Source: Asterias rubens (lineage: Eukaryota > Echinodermata > Asteroidea > Forcipulatida > Asteriidae). From it: a stretch of DNA of 64,000 nt. The notes beneath the pieces were generated by a model, which did no database searches, was not told where the DNA came from, and was given only the letters and a program-made list of their open reading frames with translations. Positions 11,106-24,300 of the stretch are shown one piece after another. Numbering within the stretch: the first letter of the stretch is position 1; each line of letters opens with the position of its first letter. The stretch covers positions 13,205,343 to 13,269,342 of the forward strand of contig NC_047063.1 in the NCBI RefSeq assembly GCF_902459465.1, written 5' to 3'. Both the position numbers and the translations under genes were made by a program.

Positions 11106-11485
11106 AGCCACTGGACACTATTGGTAGTTGTCAAAGACCAGTCTTATCACTTGGTGTATCTCAACATATGCATAAAATAACCAACCTGTGAAAATTTGAG
11201 CTCAATCGGTCGTTGAAGTTGCGAGATAGTAATGGAAGAAAAAACGCCCTTTGTCACACGAGGTTGTGTGCTTTCAGATCCTTGATTTCGAGACCTCAAA
11301 TTCCAAACTTGAGGTCTCGAAATCAAATTCGTGAAAAATTGCTTCTTTCTCAAAAACTGTGTCACTTCAGAGGGAGCCGTTTCTTACAATGTTTAATACT
11401 ATCAACAATCTCCCCATTACTCGTTACCAAGTCAAGTTTTATGCTGATAATTATTTTGAGTAATTACCAATAGTGTCCACTGCCT
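11106..11485 (+). mobile_element. TTAA-flanked hairpin element, family A, full length
   Basis: Runs from AGCCACTGGACACTATTGGT to ACCAATAGTGTCCACTGCCT with TTAA on both sides. The central arms GATTTCGAGACCTCAAATTC / GAGGTCTCGAAATCAAATTC are nearly perfect. Confidence 0.85.
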
Positions 11486-11799
11486 TTAAGTAGGAAGAAC
11501 ATCATGCCTGTTTGTAAAATGTCGCTTGTCAGTGGACCATAAAATGTTTGATATTACAAAAGACTGGAAAGACACTGTGACTATGAATGACTAAGGCATG
11601 AATGACCTATTGACCTCTGCTCCACTTGAGTGATTTCCAGGCTCAGATTCGGTAAACTAACAACAGAACAAGTCCAATAATTTCATTGTGTTAATAAGTT
11701 CTGGTTTGAAGCCAAGGACTCTCAGAAAAGCGAACTTAATCATAACACTAGCCAAGAACCCAATGGAGAGCAGACAAAGAAGGAAGTTTCAGTTTTGGA

Positions 11800-12060
11800 A
11801 GTGGGAGGGAAAACCCTGGAAAGAGTCCAGGGCAAAACACACGCAATCAGGTAGTGACTGACTGAAAACCCAATCCACATAGTGCCCCCAGTGGGACTGA
11901 ACTGTGGTTCCAGAGGTGGAAGGCGAGGAAAGCTACATGTACCACTTTGCCAACCTGGCAGCCAATGTGGTTTTACCTTACACCGCTGGCCATAAAAAAC
12001 AACAGCACAGGCATACTACTCATCAGTGGGATTCGAACCAATAACCCCCCACAAGCTAGA
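11800..12060. repeat. Dispersed repeat (GGGAAAACCC..ACACATGCAATCAG block)
   Basis: GGGAAAACCCTGGAAAGAG with ACACACGCAATCAGGTAGTG is echoed at 22360-22410 (GGGAAAACCCCAATGGGG, ACACATGCAATCAGTTAGGG). The class is unknown; it may be part of the phosphatase 3' UTR. Confidence 0.45.
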
Positions 12061-12247
12061 GCCGAGTAACTAAATAGCACCGGTCTTGTGAAAGTGAAGT
12101 TTGGTGTTGTTTTAGTTACGGTTATTTTTGTGAAACTCAAGCTTTGATTAACCGGCCGGTGAACAGTTAATTTGGCAAATCTTTTCTGTGTTAAGTAATT
12201 TTTGTTGTTGTAAGATGCTAAGCAAGCTTTGAATTAATGAGCTTATC

Positions 12248-12342
12248 TCATAGCTGTACTGTGGTACTATGTGTCTCTGACTTGATCCAACTGGTTGGCA
12301 CTGGGGGCGGGGACTTTGGCTTCTGTACTCGCTTCGGAAAAC
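12248..12342 (-). CDS. PTPN12: PTP-PEST exon 19 (C-terminal homology motif and stop)
   Basis: The split Ser is followed by [20 protein letters not shown] and [10 protein letters not shown], with a TGA stop at 12250-12248. The K-PK-PP-VP-TSW pattern aligns with the vertebrate terminus GFGNR-KPKGP-PP-W, the segment that binds PSTPIP adaptors. Twelve residues follow the Trp here, where human PTPN12 ends almost at once. Confidence 0.88.
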
Positions 12343-15300
12343 CTAGGAACAAAAATAGGAACAGTTAACAAATCTTGCTATATTATCTTCAATGGATCAA
12401 CCTGCCTAGTAATGGTGCTCATTATTATGTGGTGTGAACATGTACATAAATCTCCACCCCTAGAAATATACACTCTCTATCCTCGATGCATATATATATT
12501 AAAATACTTACTGATGTCGCAGTTGTTGAACATCGTGGGACCATCTTTGTATGTTGGCTCATATTCCCGCAATGTTTTCTCTGCAACAAATAAGAATAAA
12601 ATTCAGGTACTATTACAATATACAATGGATAGGGTATATAAACCAGACAAAAACAAAAAACCACAATAATGAAACACTGTAAATTTTGTCCCACATGTAA
12701 AGTGTTTTGTTACTGTTCAAAAATTCCTAAATTGCTTACTTATGATTTCGTTGAGGTCCGACACCAGAGCGGCTTGTTGTGGACTTGTTGATAAGGTAGA
12801 TGGAGGAGAAGAGCGGGTACCAGATGATGGGTTACTCGAGCTCCTATTCACCACATCTCCAATCTGGATGAGAATCACAAAAAGACAAACATTCTTATTG
12901 AGGGGCACAAAGGTCAAATTCAGTTTTGTGAGTCAGTTTACAATAGATCGAGTCATCATGAAAGTGGGGGAAATTTACATACAAGCCACTCTTTAAAGGC
13001 ACTGGACACTATTGTTAAATACTCAACACAATTGTTAGAGTAAAAACCTTACTTGGAACAAACAAGCAATGGAGAGTTTTGAGAGAGAGAGGTTATTTCT
13101 CACTATAATATTAAAAGACTTCAGGCATGAAGCCTTTTATTAGGCATCTGAAAGCACACAAATTTATTCCATATCAATATCATTGGCCCAGCTACACCGA
13201 CCCCTTTGTGATGTCAAGTGTGTTCACTGCGGCACATCGCACTGCAGGAACATAAATCAATCCACCACGTACCTGCATAATTAATACATCATACCCGGGG
13301 CTATTTCCAATATTGTACAAGGCAGTGGAAATGACAAACGGAAGGCACAATTAAGGTAATGTACCCTGTGGGATACATTACTCATGTTCCCCTAAGCCAT
13401 GTACATGTGTCTTTGTAGCACATCACATTCTTCGTTCACTCCTTGGGAGGTTGCCCTTATAAAATCTGATATGTACTCTGGCGACTAGTGAAACTTGCTA
13501 CTCCACTAGTCCTGCCTCAAATAGTAGCGACTTCAACGTATTTTTACATCACTTGATGCATTGCAGCATATTGTTTGCGCAATATAGCAAAATTCACACT
13601 GATTATAGGATTGTGTCAGTGATGTCTGATTGTGTTTTGTAAGTGAATTATGTTGTCGTAAATAGTCGTCAGCGGCACAATTGGTTAACCAAACAGGTAG
13701 TCGCGACTATTTCTGTAGTGGTGTAGCCGCGGAATTGACCCAGTAGTTGAAAAACGGTAGTCGCAACCTGAGTAAGCAATCAATAGTCGCGACCACGACA
13801 CTTAAGTCTCACTATTTATTCAGACTTAATGTAGTCATTCTGATCAAAAGGGCAAAGTGTTTGCAAAAACCAGGGTGTTACATTTCGTTATAAATAACCT
13901 TATAGCACTGAGACAATGATGTACATGACTGTGTGTGTTTCAAAATTACCTTCACAAAGAAACCTTTTGTTCTACTTTCAATTTTCTCTTTATGTGTTGC
14001 CAGCTTGTCTCTCTGGTTCAGTATGAACTGGGAGAGTTTCGGCTTGGATCTGTGTGGAAAAGAAAAAGAAATATTATGCAACTAATGGACAAAACTTCTC
14101 AGGAAGTACATGTTTCTGGTCAGCTAAAAGATAATTAATTTCTCTACAAAGTTCCACATCTCCCTTTTGAGAGAGCTTGCTTTTAAGAGAATGCTTGGGA
14201 CACCAGGGCTCGGTTTCATGGCACTGCACACTGCAAAATTCTGAGCTGGTAAAGAACTGTCTGATTTTAAAGAATAATCTGCTTCTACAGGGAGAAACTC
14301 ACACTCTTCGCTAAGCCAACACTACTTACATATTATACAACAGTTGTCTAGTAACGTTACTGCCACACAACTACCCTGATCAAATGTGACTGATGTCCTA
14401 TAGGGACTACAGATCATTGTACCAACATTATAATCCCATATTTTCAAGTAAACCACATTGATAATAGTTATAATAATACTAGTGGCATTAAGGATAAAAA
14501 AAGAAGAAGAAAACTTGTTTGCCTCTGCAATTGTACCTTCATTGTCTAATCAATATAAATGAAAGTTTCAATTGAATAAGGCAATGCATAACAAAATCAA
14601 AACACATGATACAACATATGGGTTGAGCGAGAGTCACTATATGAAGACACAACATGCGCATGTGCAGTACAGAAAATTTGTTTTAAATAAAACAATATTT
14701 TATCTGTTAAAGAAGAAGACGGGGAAAAAAAGAGAGAAAAAAAGGAAAAAAATAATTTGAAGCAGCATCAAGATCGAACTGTGAGGGAAGATCTGCTACA
14801 GATCTTGGAACAGGGAGGATCCTGAGAAAGACCCTTGAGGATTTAGGCTACAGGATGTAAATGTAGCCCATAGAAATAGAACCAGGAGAACGCTGAGCTC
14901 AGCCGGCCTTTGTGTTATCTGTTCATGTGTTTTCATTGGTCAATATTCATGACATCTACTGTACGGTAAATTTGTTGCCATGAACGCAGAACAAATTGCA
15001 TATGCGCCGACTAGGGAAATGTTATCCTTCTTTTATATGCTGTGACAAGACAGTAATGATGGGGCTTTGGAACAGCGAGTAACCTGAGAATTACTCCTGA
15101 GATCAAAGGCTAGGGGACAGTAGCCCGCCTCCAGGAGTTACAAACGCACAGGAAAATGCGCTCTCTCTTTTGCATGCAGTTATCGATGAATATTAACAAT
15201 TTAGAAATGTCAGCAGATTACCGACTGTTTAAATCCATTCGAGAACTCAACCCCAGGGGAGGGTAACAAAAATGATATAAATAACATTGAATATTAATCG

Positions 15301-18300
15301 GAAGTTATTTCATGGTAGCAACATGAGCACATTGATTAATAATACACATACTTAAACCATGTTTGCCTCTCTTTCAGCTCATTTAACATAAAATATATTT
15401 TGCAACGCAAGTGACAATTTTTTTGAGAGGACATAAAAGAAAGCGAATTTGTCATCACTGGTCATATTTTTACACATTTCAATACACACTTTGTCTCAAC
15501 GCAGCACATAATGATACAAATGGCTTCTGATATAGCACACCACACATCATGGCGACCAACAATACAAGTGATGTTTAAAGCTTAGCATGGCGGGATTTTA
15601 AGGCAAGTATAAAACTACGGGTACAACCATTTCAAATCTTTTTGGAAGAGTGTCGGCTCAAAGGAGAACCATCGTTGTCTCAATGTTTTGAACAGTGGTA
15701 TACTCGTCTTGCCTTTAGAACAAGAGTACATACTGTTTGAGCAGAGTAGACTGTTCGAAATGTCAAGGCCACAACCGTTCTCTAATTATAGTTTCCCTAA
15801 AAAATGTATAAAAAGAACAAACAACCACTAATATAACAAACCCTTCTTGGATCTTTAGGCATGATATTGAACCCTTAGAAAGAAAGTAGGAAAATGTTAT
15901 TAAGTACAAGTGTTGTACATGTACGCATGTAACAGGCATTAGAAGACTTTTCAGGCTATATTTTTATTATAATTTTCCTGATTTTTCCAAGGGAACAAAA
16001 AACGGAGCCCACACTAAAGAAAGAAGAATATCTAGCTTTGATCTTTGGGAGAAGTGGTGCTGTGGAAAGACTTTATCAGCCAGTCTAGTTAGTCTGGTGG
16101 CACAACATTTTTTTTTTAATTGGTGAGTGCATAGAGAATTTCTTCATGTGTCTCCACCATGCGAAGCCTCAAATCCTAACGCATATTCATCATTGAACAC
16201 ACTAATATTCATTAGATGCTCACCTTCCCCCAGATCCAGACTCATGATCATCACCCTCTTCACCTGATAAACAAATGAAATAATTCAACAGTTATGTTTT
16301 ATACATCTACAAATAGAGGTTTTCCCCAGAGCATCTGCTGACACGCTTCACGTACATATGTACAGGAAGAGACTATAAAAACAAAAGATTAATGGTAATG
16401 CCTCAAACAAGGTATCACCCTTTTGTATCACTTTTCCAAAAGCTGCTTTTAACCTTTAGCACAAAAAGACAAGTTTTAAGATAACTCATATGCAGCACCA
16501 CCACCACCACACAAGTACTAGCCTTATGGCAACTAATTGTGTACTAAATTTGGCAAAACCTATGTACGAGCTGTAAGTTTTGTAAAAACAACTATTAATT
16601 ACTTTCAGCCATAGAGTAGAGAAACTAGCTGCGGCCCTCATCTTGGGAAGAAGAATTTAAAAAAAAGCTCCCGGAAAATAACTTTTCATCACATCCCATA
16701 CCCAACTTGAGCTTTGGCCGTGTTGCACATGGGACTCAGGAATGCTATATTGGACATGTTGGATGACTAAAGCTCGGTTCACACTTTGGCGTCACAAATT
16801 CGCATCGATAAATTCGTAACAGTTGAACTGTGTTCAACTCCTGCGGAACATTCGCTGCGAAACGTCCGCTGTCAAAATTTGTATCGCATTTGCATTCACA
16901 GGAAGTATGAAGCAGGTGTCATACTAGAATACACACACATTTATTATTATATGTGTTTTGAAATGATTTCAATGACTGGATAACTACCATCGTGGTACTC
17001 AAACGATGCCGATGTTTTCACAGGCACTTCGGGAGGCTTCTCATCATCGGTGCAGTCAAACTCGCTGTCGGTAAACGACGCCCATGAGGAACCGCTCAAG
17101 ATGGACTCCCTGGGCTGACCGGGCGATGTCGGTTGTGTCCCTGTTTTAAAGATGGGATCATGTCGCATTTATGATAAGCACATGAAGCAGAATAAGCAAA
17201 AAAACATTCACACCAGGGGTGCGTGCATTCCACTCGCACAAACGTATAGCAAATGTTTGGCAAAACATTTTTGTAATTGGAACGCGCACTTTGAGATATC
17301 AATATGGCGACACGTATCATAAGTATTTTTTTTTTACGTTTGTTTTTGCTGTATTGTATTTTATAGTTATATTTTAGTTATCTTGTGTTCAACATGACAT
17401 CTACGATAGTTGTTGTTTCAACTTCACCTGATTGTGTAGTCAACCACCCAAACCACACTTTAACTATGTTCTTTGCAAGAAAATAATATTGCCTGCGTAT
17501 CATGTTGTTGTCCGCCATTTTGAAACCACCCACCAACACCTCAGAAGTACAGTCGCGCACACAACTCGTTCCTTTCAAAATTGTTGGCAAACCAAGTGAA
17601 TGGCACCCTTAATAGACTACATGTATGAAGCAGGGCATGATCTACAGCACATAGCTACCGTTCAGCAACACAGAAGTTGGCATTAAAAGCACAGACACCA
17701 TTTTGCATGATGAAGACACAGTTAAAGATGCGTTTTTTTACAATGGACTAAAAGATGATGCTCAGGCATACATGTATGGAACTGGTTGCCTGTAAATTGT
17801 CCTTTGTGACATGGCCTTTGTAGATGGAATGAAGCATTGACTATTAAAATGTGAAGAAAGCAGACAACAGTTTCAGAAGTTTTGGCAGTGTTTGAATCCT
17901 TACCTTGCGAATCGTAGCTGATGTTTTTATCAAACACAGGCGATTCTTCTTGTTCGACTGACCTTTGGCCAGCAAGGCCACCGACCTCAATGACCTCATA
18001 TGCTGATACCGCCGAAGACCTACTAGGATCACTTCTATCAATGGAGAACTTCTTCACATTCTCCCTGCCCTTGCCAGGCGTTATGGGTATCTGCACACCG
18101 CATGCATACGAATAGTCTGATCCCTGCGAGCTACCTGGAGATTTAGGCAACTCCTTAGGATTACCCTCCTCCGTAGGATCAGCGTAGGCTGAGGCATAGG
18201 TCTGGGCTAACCCAGTTCTGAGTTGGGGTCTCGACTGAGCCTCTTTGAGTTTTTCGATGACGCTTTTTGGTTGAGTTGCATAGCTGTATTCCGAGTTGCC

Positions 18301-21300
18301 GTTGTCAGGCACTGATTGTTTAGGTCTGTATCCTTCCATTGTTTTCCTCCGCTGCATCTGGCTCGGGTTCGAGTCCTGCTTGCCGGCGTTCTTCGACTCC
18401 ACCTTGTCCTTGTGAGATTGAAGCTTCACCATGGAAACCGGCTGGACCTGACACGGGAAGCTCTTACCTAAATCACCCACTTCCTCATAAGTCTGCGACT
18501 TAGTGGTTTTGTTCGTTGGTATTGGTTTAATGACTGCGACGGGTGGTTTAGGAGGGGCAGAGGTGGGTCTGGGTCCACCCTTGGAGTCCCTCCCATCTTT
18601 ACCCTTCTTAGGATCTTTGTCCTTTCCAGAATCACTTTCTGGTTTGGTGAGCAGAGTTGCCTGGATTAGATTTTTGGCCTGCTGAAACTGAGCAGTCCCT
18701 AAGTGTGGTACTTTCCCCTGCTCCTCCGCGTTACCGTTGACCGGTTCGCTAGTCGGTCGCCTCCTCAATCCAGAGACCCTACCCGGTTGGTTATCCGTCT
18801 CCTTCTTCTTTCCGATGGCTGGTTTTGTAGGAATATTAGGACGTGCTACGGGAAGCACCTTGACTGGTTTTTCGCTCATTTGAGGTTTTTCACTGAGCAT
18901 GGGCTTCGATGATCGCAAAGGCTTCGGAGGGTCGCCTTGATCATCAAAAGATTTTGAGATTTGGACAGTTCTGCCAGCCAGTTTGAAAGGCGACGATGGT
19001 TTGACCTGATCTGCTGACTTGGGTGGGGCAGAGCGAGCTTGAGGCACTGGTGGAATTTCAAAATCCTTAAAAGCGGCGAGAGTGGTCTTGTAGCCACTCT
19101 CGAATCTCTCCTGAGCTAGGGGGCTCTGTTTTGGCGTCAGGGGGCTCGAGACATCAGCTGCTTTCTCCTCTAAGGTTACTTTGTCTTGGACATTTGCATA
19201 AATGGTTTCGTTACTGTCTGCATCACGTTGTTGCTTGGTGGGCAACGAGGGAGGCTTCAGGACCTTTGCCGCCGGTGGGCTTGACCTTCCATCGACGGGC
19301 AAACCTAGAAATGTAAATGAAGGTCAAATGAAAATTTGGTTATACAAACTAGCAGGCAGTGATCTCAAACATACAGCTTTCTAATTGCAAAAAGAGGAAT
19401 GGCTGATCACACTGAACTTTTGTACTGTGTTTTTCAGTTTTCTACAGCACTGTTTTGAAAAGAAAGAGAGGAAATCAACTGATCAGCTGATAAGTAGCAT
19501 GCATGTGTTCTTTCATGAAATTACACAAAACATACATACATTCCAGGGATAATGATGTGGACCATGGTAATCTACTTTAAAAATATTTGTCCAACTATAT
19601 TCATTACAAACAAGAAAGAATTATCGCCAACACTGCCCGTTCCTTGCACATTTTATTGAACCAATTCCAGTGGGTTATGAGCGAGCAAGGCTTGCTGGGG
19701 AAAGATCCTCTACAAGTTTTTTCTGATCGGAAACTTTGGAGAAAAAAAACAAGAGCCAAACATTTTGAGTCTTCATAACACTGACCCTTTAAGCAAACTC
19801 TCAGCCTAGAGAGACCACCTATAGATAGTAATGCTGAAGATGATTATGTATTTCATTTTGTTTCATTTCATTTCATTTTTTTTTGTGCCAGCAAACAAAA
19901 AAAATATCACATTTAAAAATGGCAAATAAAAAGATCTACACAAAGAGGCAATAAAATAGATTTAAGAAAATTACATATATGTTAAAACACTAGCAAAGTA
20001 CTGATTAACCCGGCCCGGCAGATACAGGAAAATGCAGAAACAACCTCCAGTGATACCCAAAAGCGCAAGAAGCACCGCAAGAAGCAACCGCCGTGATCTA
20101 GATGGAATGGCGGTATATAAATACCTTGTTGTATGTTGTATGTATGTATGTAAGCAAAACAACAGACGAGAAACCTAGCAGGGAAAGCCAACAGTGACAA
20201 AAAGTCCTTTTCAAAGTGGCTGACCTTTTGGTTCTATACAACAACAAGGCCAATCACACCCTCCCCAGGAGGGACACACATTACCCACCATCCAGCCAAG
20301 CCAGGCAACTCAGGAAAATAGACATACATGTAGTGGATGTGATAGACTGTTGTAAAAAAAAACTTGATCTGTGAGAGCAAAGCGTGAAAGCTTGCGAGAG
20401 GATGAGGCCTACTTACATACATTTATGCTTTGTAATCTTGAGGCATTCTTTATGGTTTTATCTTCATGTCTTTGTGGATTTGATCTTAGTTTAAAAAAAC
20501 CAATAATAATAGAAATTTCATATAATTTTTTTTATATTTTTTTTTTGGGGGGGGGTCTGCTTTATTTATATATCATTATTATTTGTTTGTTTTATTTATC
20601 AAAAAAAAGAAAAAAAAAAAGAAAAAGATAACTGGGTAAAATTGAAGAAATCACATTCTGCAACAATACCTTTTCCTGCTATCGAGTGGTTTACATAGTT
20701 ATGGCCCGAGTCGTCTTTGTCTTTCATGTCTTTGTGTCTTCGTTGCTTGGGACTTAACTGCAAAACAAAAGGTTGACATATCTCCACTTAAAGACACTGG
20801 CCACTAATGGTAATTGTCAAAGACCTGTCTTCCCACTTGGTGTATCTCAACATATGCACAAAATAACAAACCTGTGAAATTTGAACTCAATTGTGGTTGT
20901 CAAAGTTGCGAGATAATAACGCTCTTGTCACACGAAGTTGTGTGCTTTCAGATGCTTGATTTTGGGACCTCAAAATCTAACTCTGAGGTCTCAGAAATCA
21001 AATTCCTGGAAAATTACCTCTTTCTCAAAACTATGTTACTTCAGACCTAGCCGTTTCTCACAATGTTATATACTATCAACAGCTCTCCATTGCTTGTTGC
21101 CCAGAAAGTTTTTATGCTAACAGCTTGTTGCCCAGAAAGTTTTTATGCTAACAGTTTTTTAGAGTAATTACCAATAGTGTCCACTGCCTTTAAAGGAACG
21201 CTTCATAATGAAGGTGGGGGGGGGGGAACAACTAAAAATTGAATCCAAACAAATACTATTCATCAAAGGTGAATTTACTACTGTTTTTTCCTCATTGTTC

Positions 21301-24300
21301 TCTAGCAAACTCGATGACTAATGGAGCACAAATTTTCACAGGTTTGCAATTTTATGCATATGTTGGGATAGTGAGACATAATGGTCTTTGAGCACTTTTG
21401 GATGGAACGAAAAATGCATGCTGAGTGATGAAGCGTGCAACAGTACCGGTACTTTTATTTGCTAACGCGTGAAGGACAATCCTCCAATCAAATGGCAAGG
21501 ATCTGCTTGGGTGTTAGATAATAAACATTCATAAATACAATGTACCTAAGACAGTTTATCCATTCTGATTGGTCGAGAGGGCATCATGAGGGGTTGTTTG
21601 AACGGATGATATAACACAAAGTGTTGAAACATGGGCGTGACACGCAAGCTTGCACCTGTGCTTAAAAGACAATTTCTTCATTCCTATTGGTCGAGAGCAA
21701 CGGCTGAAACAGTTGGGCAACAACACGCGATACGCCCGACGCACACAGCATCTCCTTATAAGGAGTTGTTTACCCGAGGGCCTTACCCTTTCCTAGATGG
21801 AGGGGTGTTGTGTTGAAAGAAATCATTTAACAACTAAAACTTATGCATTTATTTTACCTTTTGACCAAAAAGTGTTGATGTTTCTTGACCGAAAAGGTAT
21901 TTATGAATGGGAAACAAAGTGTGTTAAATCAATTTTCAACTAGTGGTTTAAACCCGCAGTCCCTGGTTCTTGATAATTTACCTTGACTTCGTCTCGGTAA
22001 AATGATCTAAGGCCTGGTCTTATGTTACTAAAACAAAGTCTTACTTTACACGGTTGAGGTTTGATCTCTGGACTTAGGCTATTAGCTGCTCCTGGTGGCA
22101 GACGTGGACCCTAGGGAGAACAATAAAAATGTTTAAAATAAAACACAGCTTTTAGCGCTTCACACCAAATAGTCCCAAAGCGCTTGACAAGAAAAATCAA
22201 TATAAAATACCAAGAATACAAGTCTAGCAAATTGTAAGCATAAACATAAAAAAATTGACACAATGTTTAAAAAAACAAAATTACAACTTAGATGGGTCAG
22301 AGACATCATACAGAAAGCTATTGATGAGTACCCAACAGCGCAATTAGCGCCAATGACAGGGTGGGAAAACCCCAATGGGGAAAACACATGCAATCAGTTA
22401 GGGACTGAAAAACCTTTAAATTTGAGGCTGTAAATTTAAGATGACAATGTAACACTCATGCTCTTTCTATAGACCCCTTGAAAATTACCCAGAAGACCCA
22501 AACAGCGCCTTTACTGAGGTTAATGAAGACCTATCATTGGCTGAGAGTTGTGTCCAGTGCATTGTGCGTAAAGTGTCCATTGGTTGAACTCATTAATGGT
22601 GGCCAATGCGAGGCGTTCATAGTTTTGTTTTACCTCTGCTTGCAGTTTGACATTCTCATAAAGATGTCCGAAGTCCTTTGGATTTGGTGGAAGTCCAAGT
22701 TCTTTTCTAAACAGCCAAGCCACTGCCCTGTGAACTAACTCATACTGATCCTGCAAAAAAGATTGAAAATAGTTTTGTGAACAGTCGCCCATCATGTGAC
22801 TATAAAAGTCTACTTAAGTTTTTTCGGGGTGTACAAATATGGAAAAAGGAACAGGAACGTTAGCAAAGAAAATGACAAGTTCTTTCATTGACCTGAGTCA
22901 AATCTTGAGGCAGTGGGAACGCAAGACACGTGTAAGGAGGTTATAAAATGACTTGGTAAGAAACCAGAGTACATGTACCACAATGTATTTTGCTTAAGGT
23001 CTGTGCTAAACATCGCACATTTGCTGTGTGGAACTCAAATAATAAGAAAATGATGAATTAAATTAGACCAATGAGTGATGTTTAGCCCATACTTTTAACT
23101 TTAGTTTGGCATGACCGTGTAGCCCAGCAAGCTCTGCCGTGCTTCAGAGGGAATTGTTTGTTGTATACACTTTATAATCAGTTAGATTTTAGATTGAGAT
23201 TTCAGATTTCATATTGTTCAAGTTGAACAACGTATCCTCATACCGATGTTTTCTGAAAGCCAGTAGCATAGGAAACAAAGCCCACCAGGCCACAGTTAGT
23301 AGGTTAACTTTTTTATTTCCTGGCAAGTGTTGCTGGCTTTTTTGGATGTTCTCGTGTCATTTTCCTTACTGTCTTGCTCTGTATTGTTTGATTGTGTTGT
23401 TGTTTGAATGTTGAACAAAAAATAATAATGATAATAATAATAATAATAATATTATTGATACCTTGAACATTACCATGCTTGACTTTGGCGAGAGCCTCAT
23501 CCAGGCAAAGCCAAGTATCATTCAACCAACAATGAAAGACAACAGTATCAATTGACTAAAAAAGGAAGGCAAAGAGATGTCATGATTCTAAAACGACAGA
23601 TTAAATCTTACCCTGGTTTGGACGATAGCAGGTCTCTGCCTCCTCATCTCCTTAATGATGTCATACAGACAAAAGTCAGCACCAATTTTCTGACAGGAAG
23701 AATAAAATTTAAGAAACACTTATAAAATGTCTGATAGAAGTAAAGAAAGACTCCTCTTTTTAGAAGATGTATACAATTAAACAAACCAGTTGGGCTCAAT
23801 TTCACAGTGCTGCTTCAGCATATTGCTTAAACTTTGTCTGCTTTTTAGCAACAATCAGCGGGATACCAGTCACAAATACATGTAGTATATGTGACATGGT
23901 ACAATGGCTGGTAAACTCATCTGGTAATTGAAATGCTAAGCTACTTCTTGTGTACAAACTCTTCCTTTCCCTGCACCATCCAGAATTGGAATATTCTACA
24001 GAATGATCCAGCTGTGTACTCATCCCTCGACATATTTAAAGCAGCTATATGTATGAGGGATAACCAGCTGATGTAGCTCCACTCATCATGTTTTTATTCT
24101 TCTTTTAAAGACAGTGGACACTATTGGTAATTGTCAAAGACTAGCCTCCACAGTTGATGTATTCAACATATGCATAAAATAACAAACCTGTGAAAATTTG
24201 AGCTCAATCGGTCATTGAAGTTGGGAGATATTAATGAAAGAAAAAAACACCCTTGTCACGAGAAGTTGTGTGCGTTTAGATGGTTGATTTCGAGACCCCA

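Larger units (their letters stand above)
3093..12247. other. Intergenic region between SSR4 and PTP-PEST 3' ends
   Basis: About 9.2 kb separate two genes that converge here. I see no spliced or single-exon coding sequence. The stretch holds hairpin MITEs, a degenerate 4.0-4.6 kb array and AT-rich DNA. The PTP-PEST 3' UTR must occupy part of the right-hand side, but I could not pick a convincing poly(A) signal near its stop codon: a minus-strand ATTAAA lies near 10719-10724, 1.5 kb downstream. Confidence 0.6.

Noticed and set aside
12295..12669. 124-codon + strand frame over the phosphatase 3' exons
   Set aside because: It is antisense to exons 18 and 19, which carry the recognisable protein.
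17722..17903. Extension of the phosphatase tail beyond base 17904
   Set aside because: The frame stays open, but a good donor G|GTAAGG precedes it and the following residues turn into intron-like sequence; exon 14 continues the frame correctly.
20535..20630. T/G/A-rich runs as a possible structural element
   Set aside because: Simple homopolymer runs in an intron; nothing beyond low complexity is visible.
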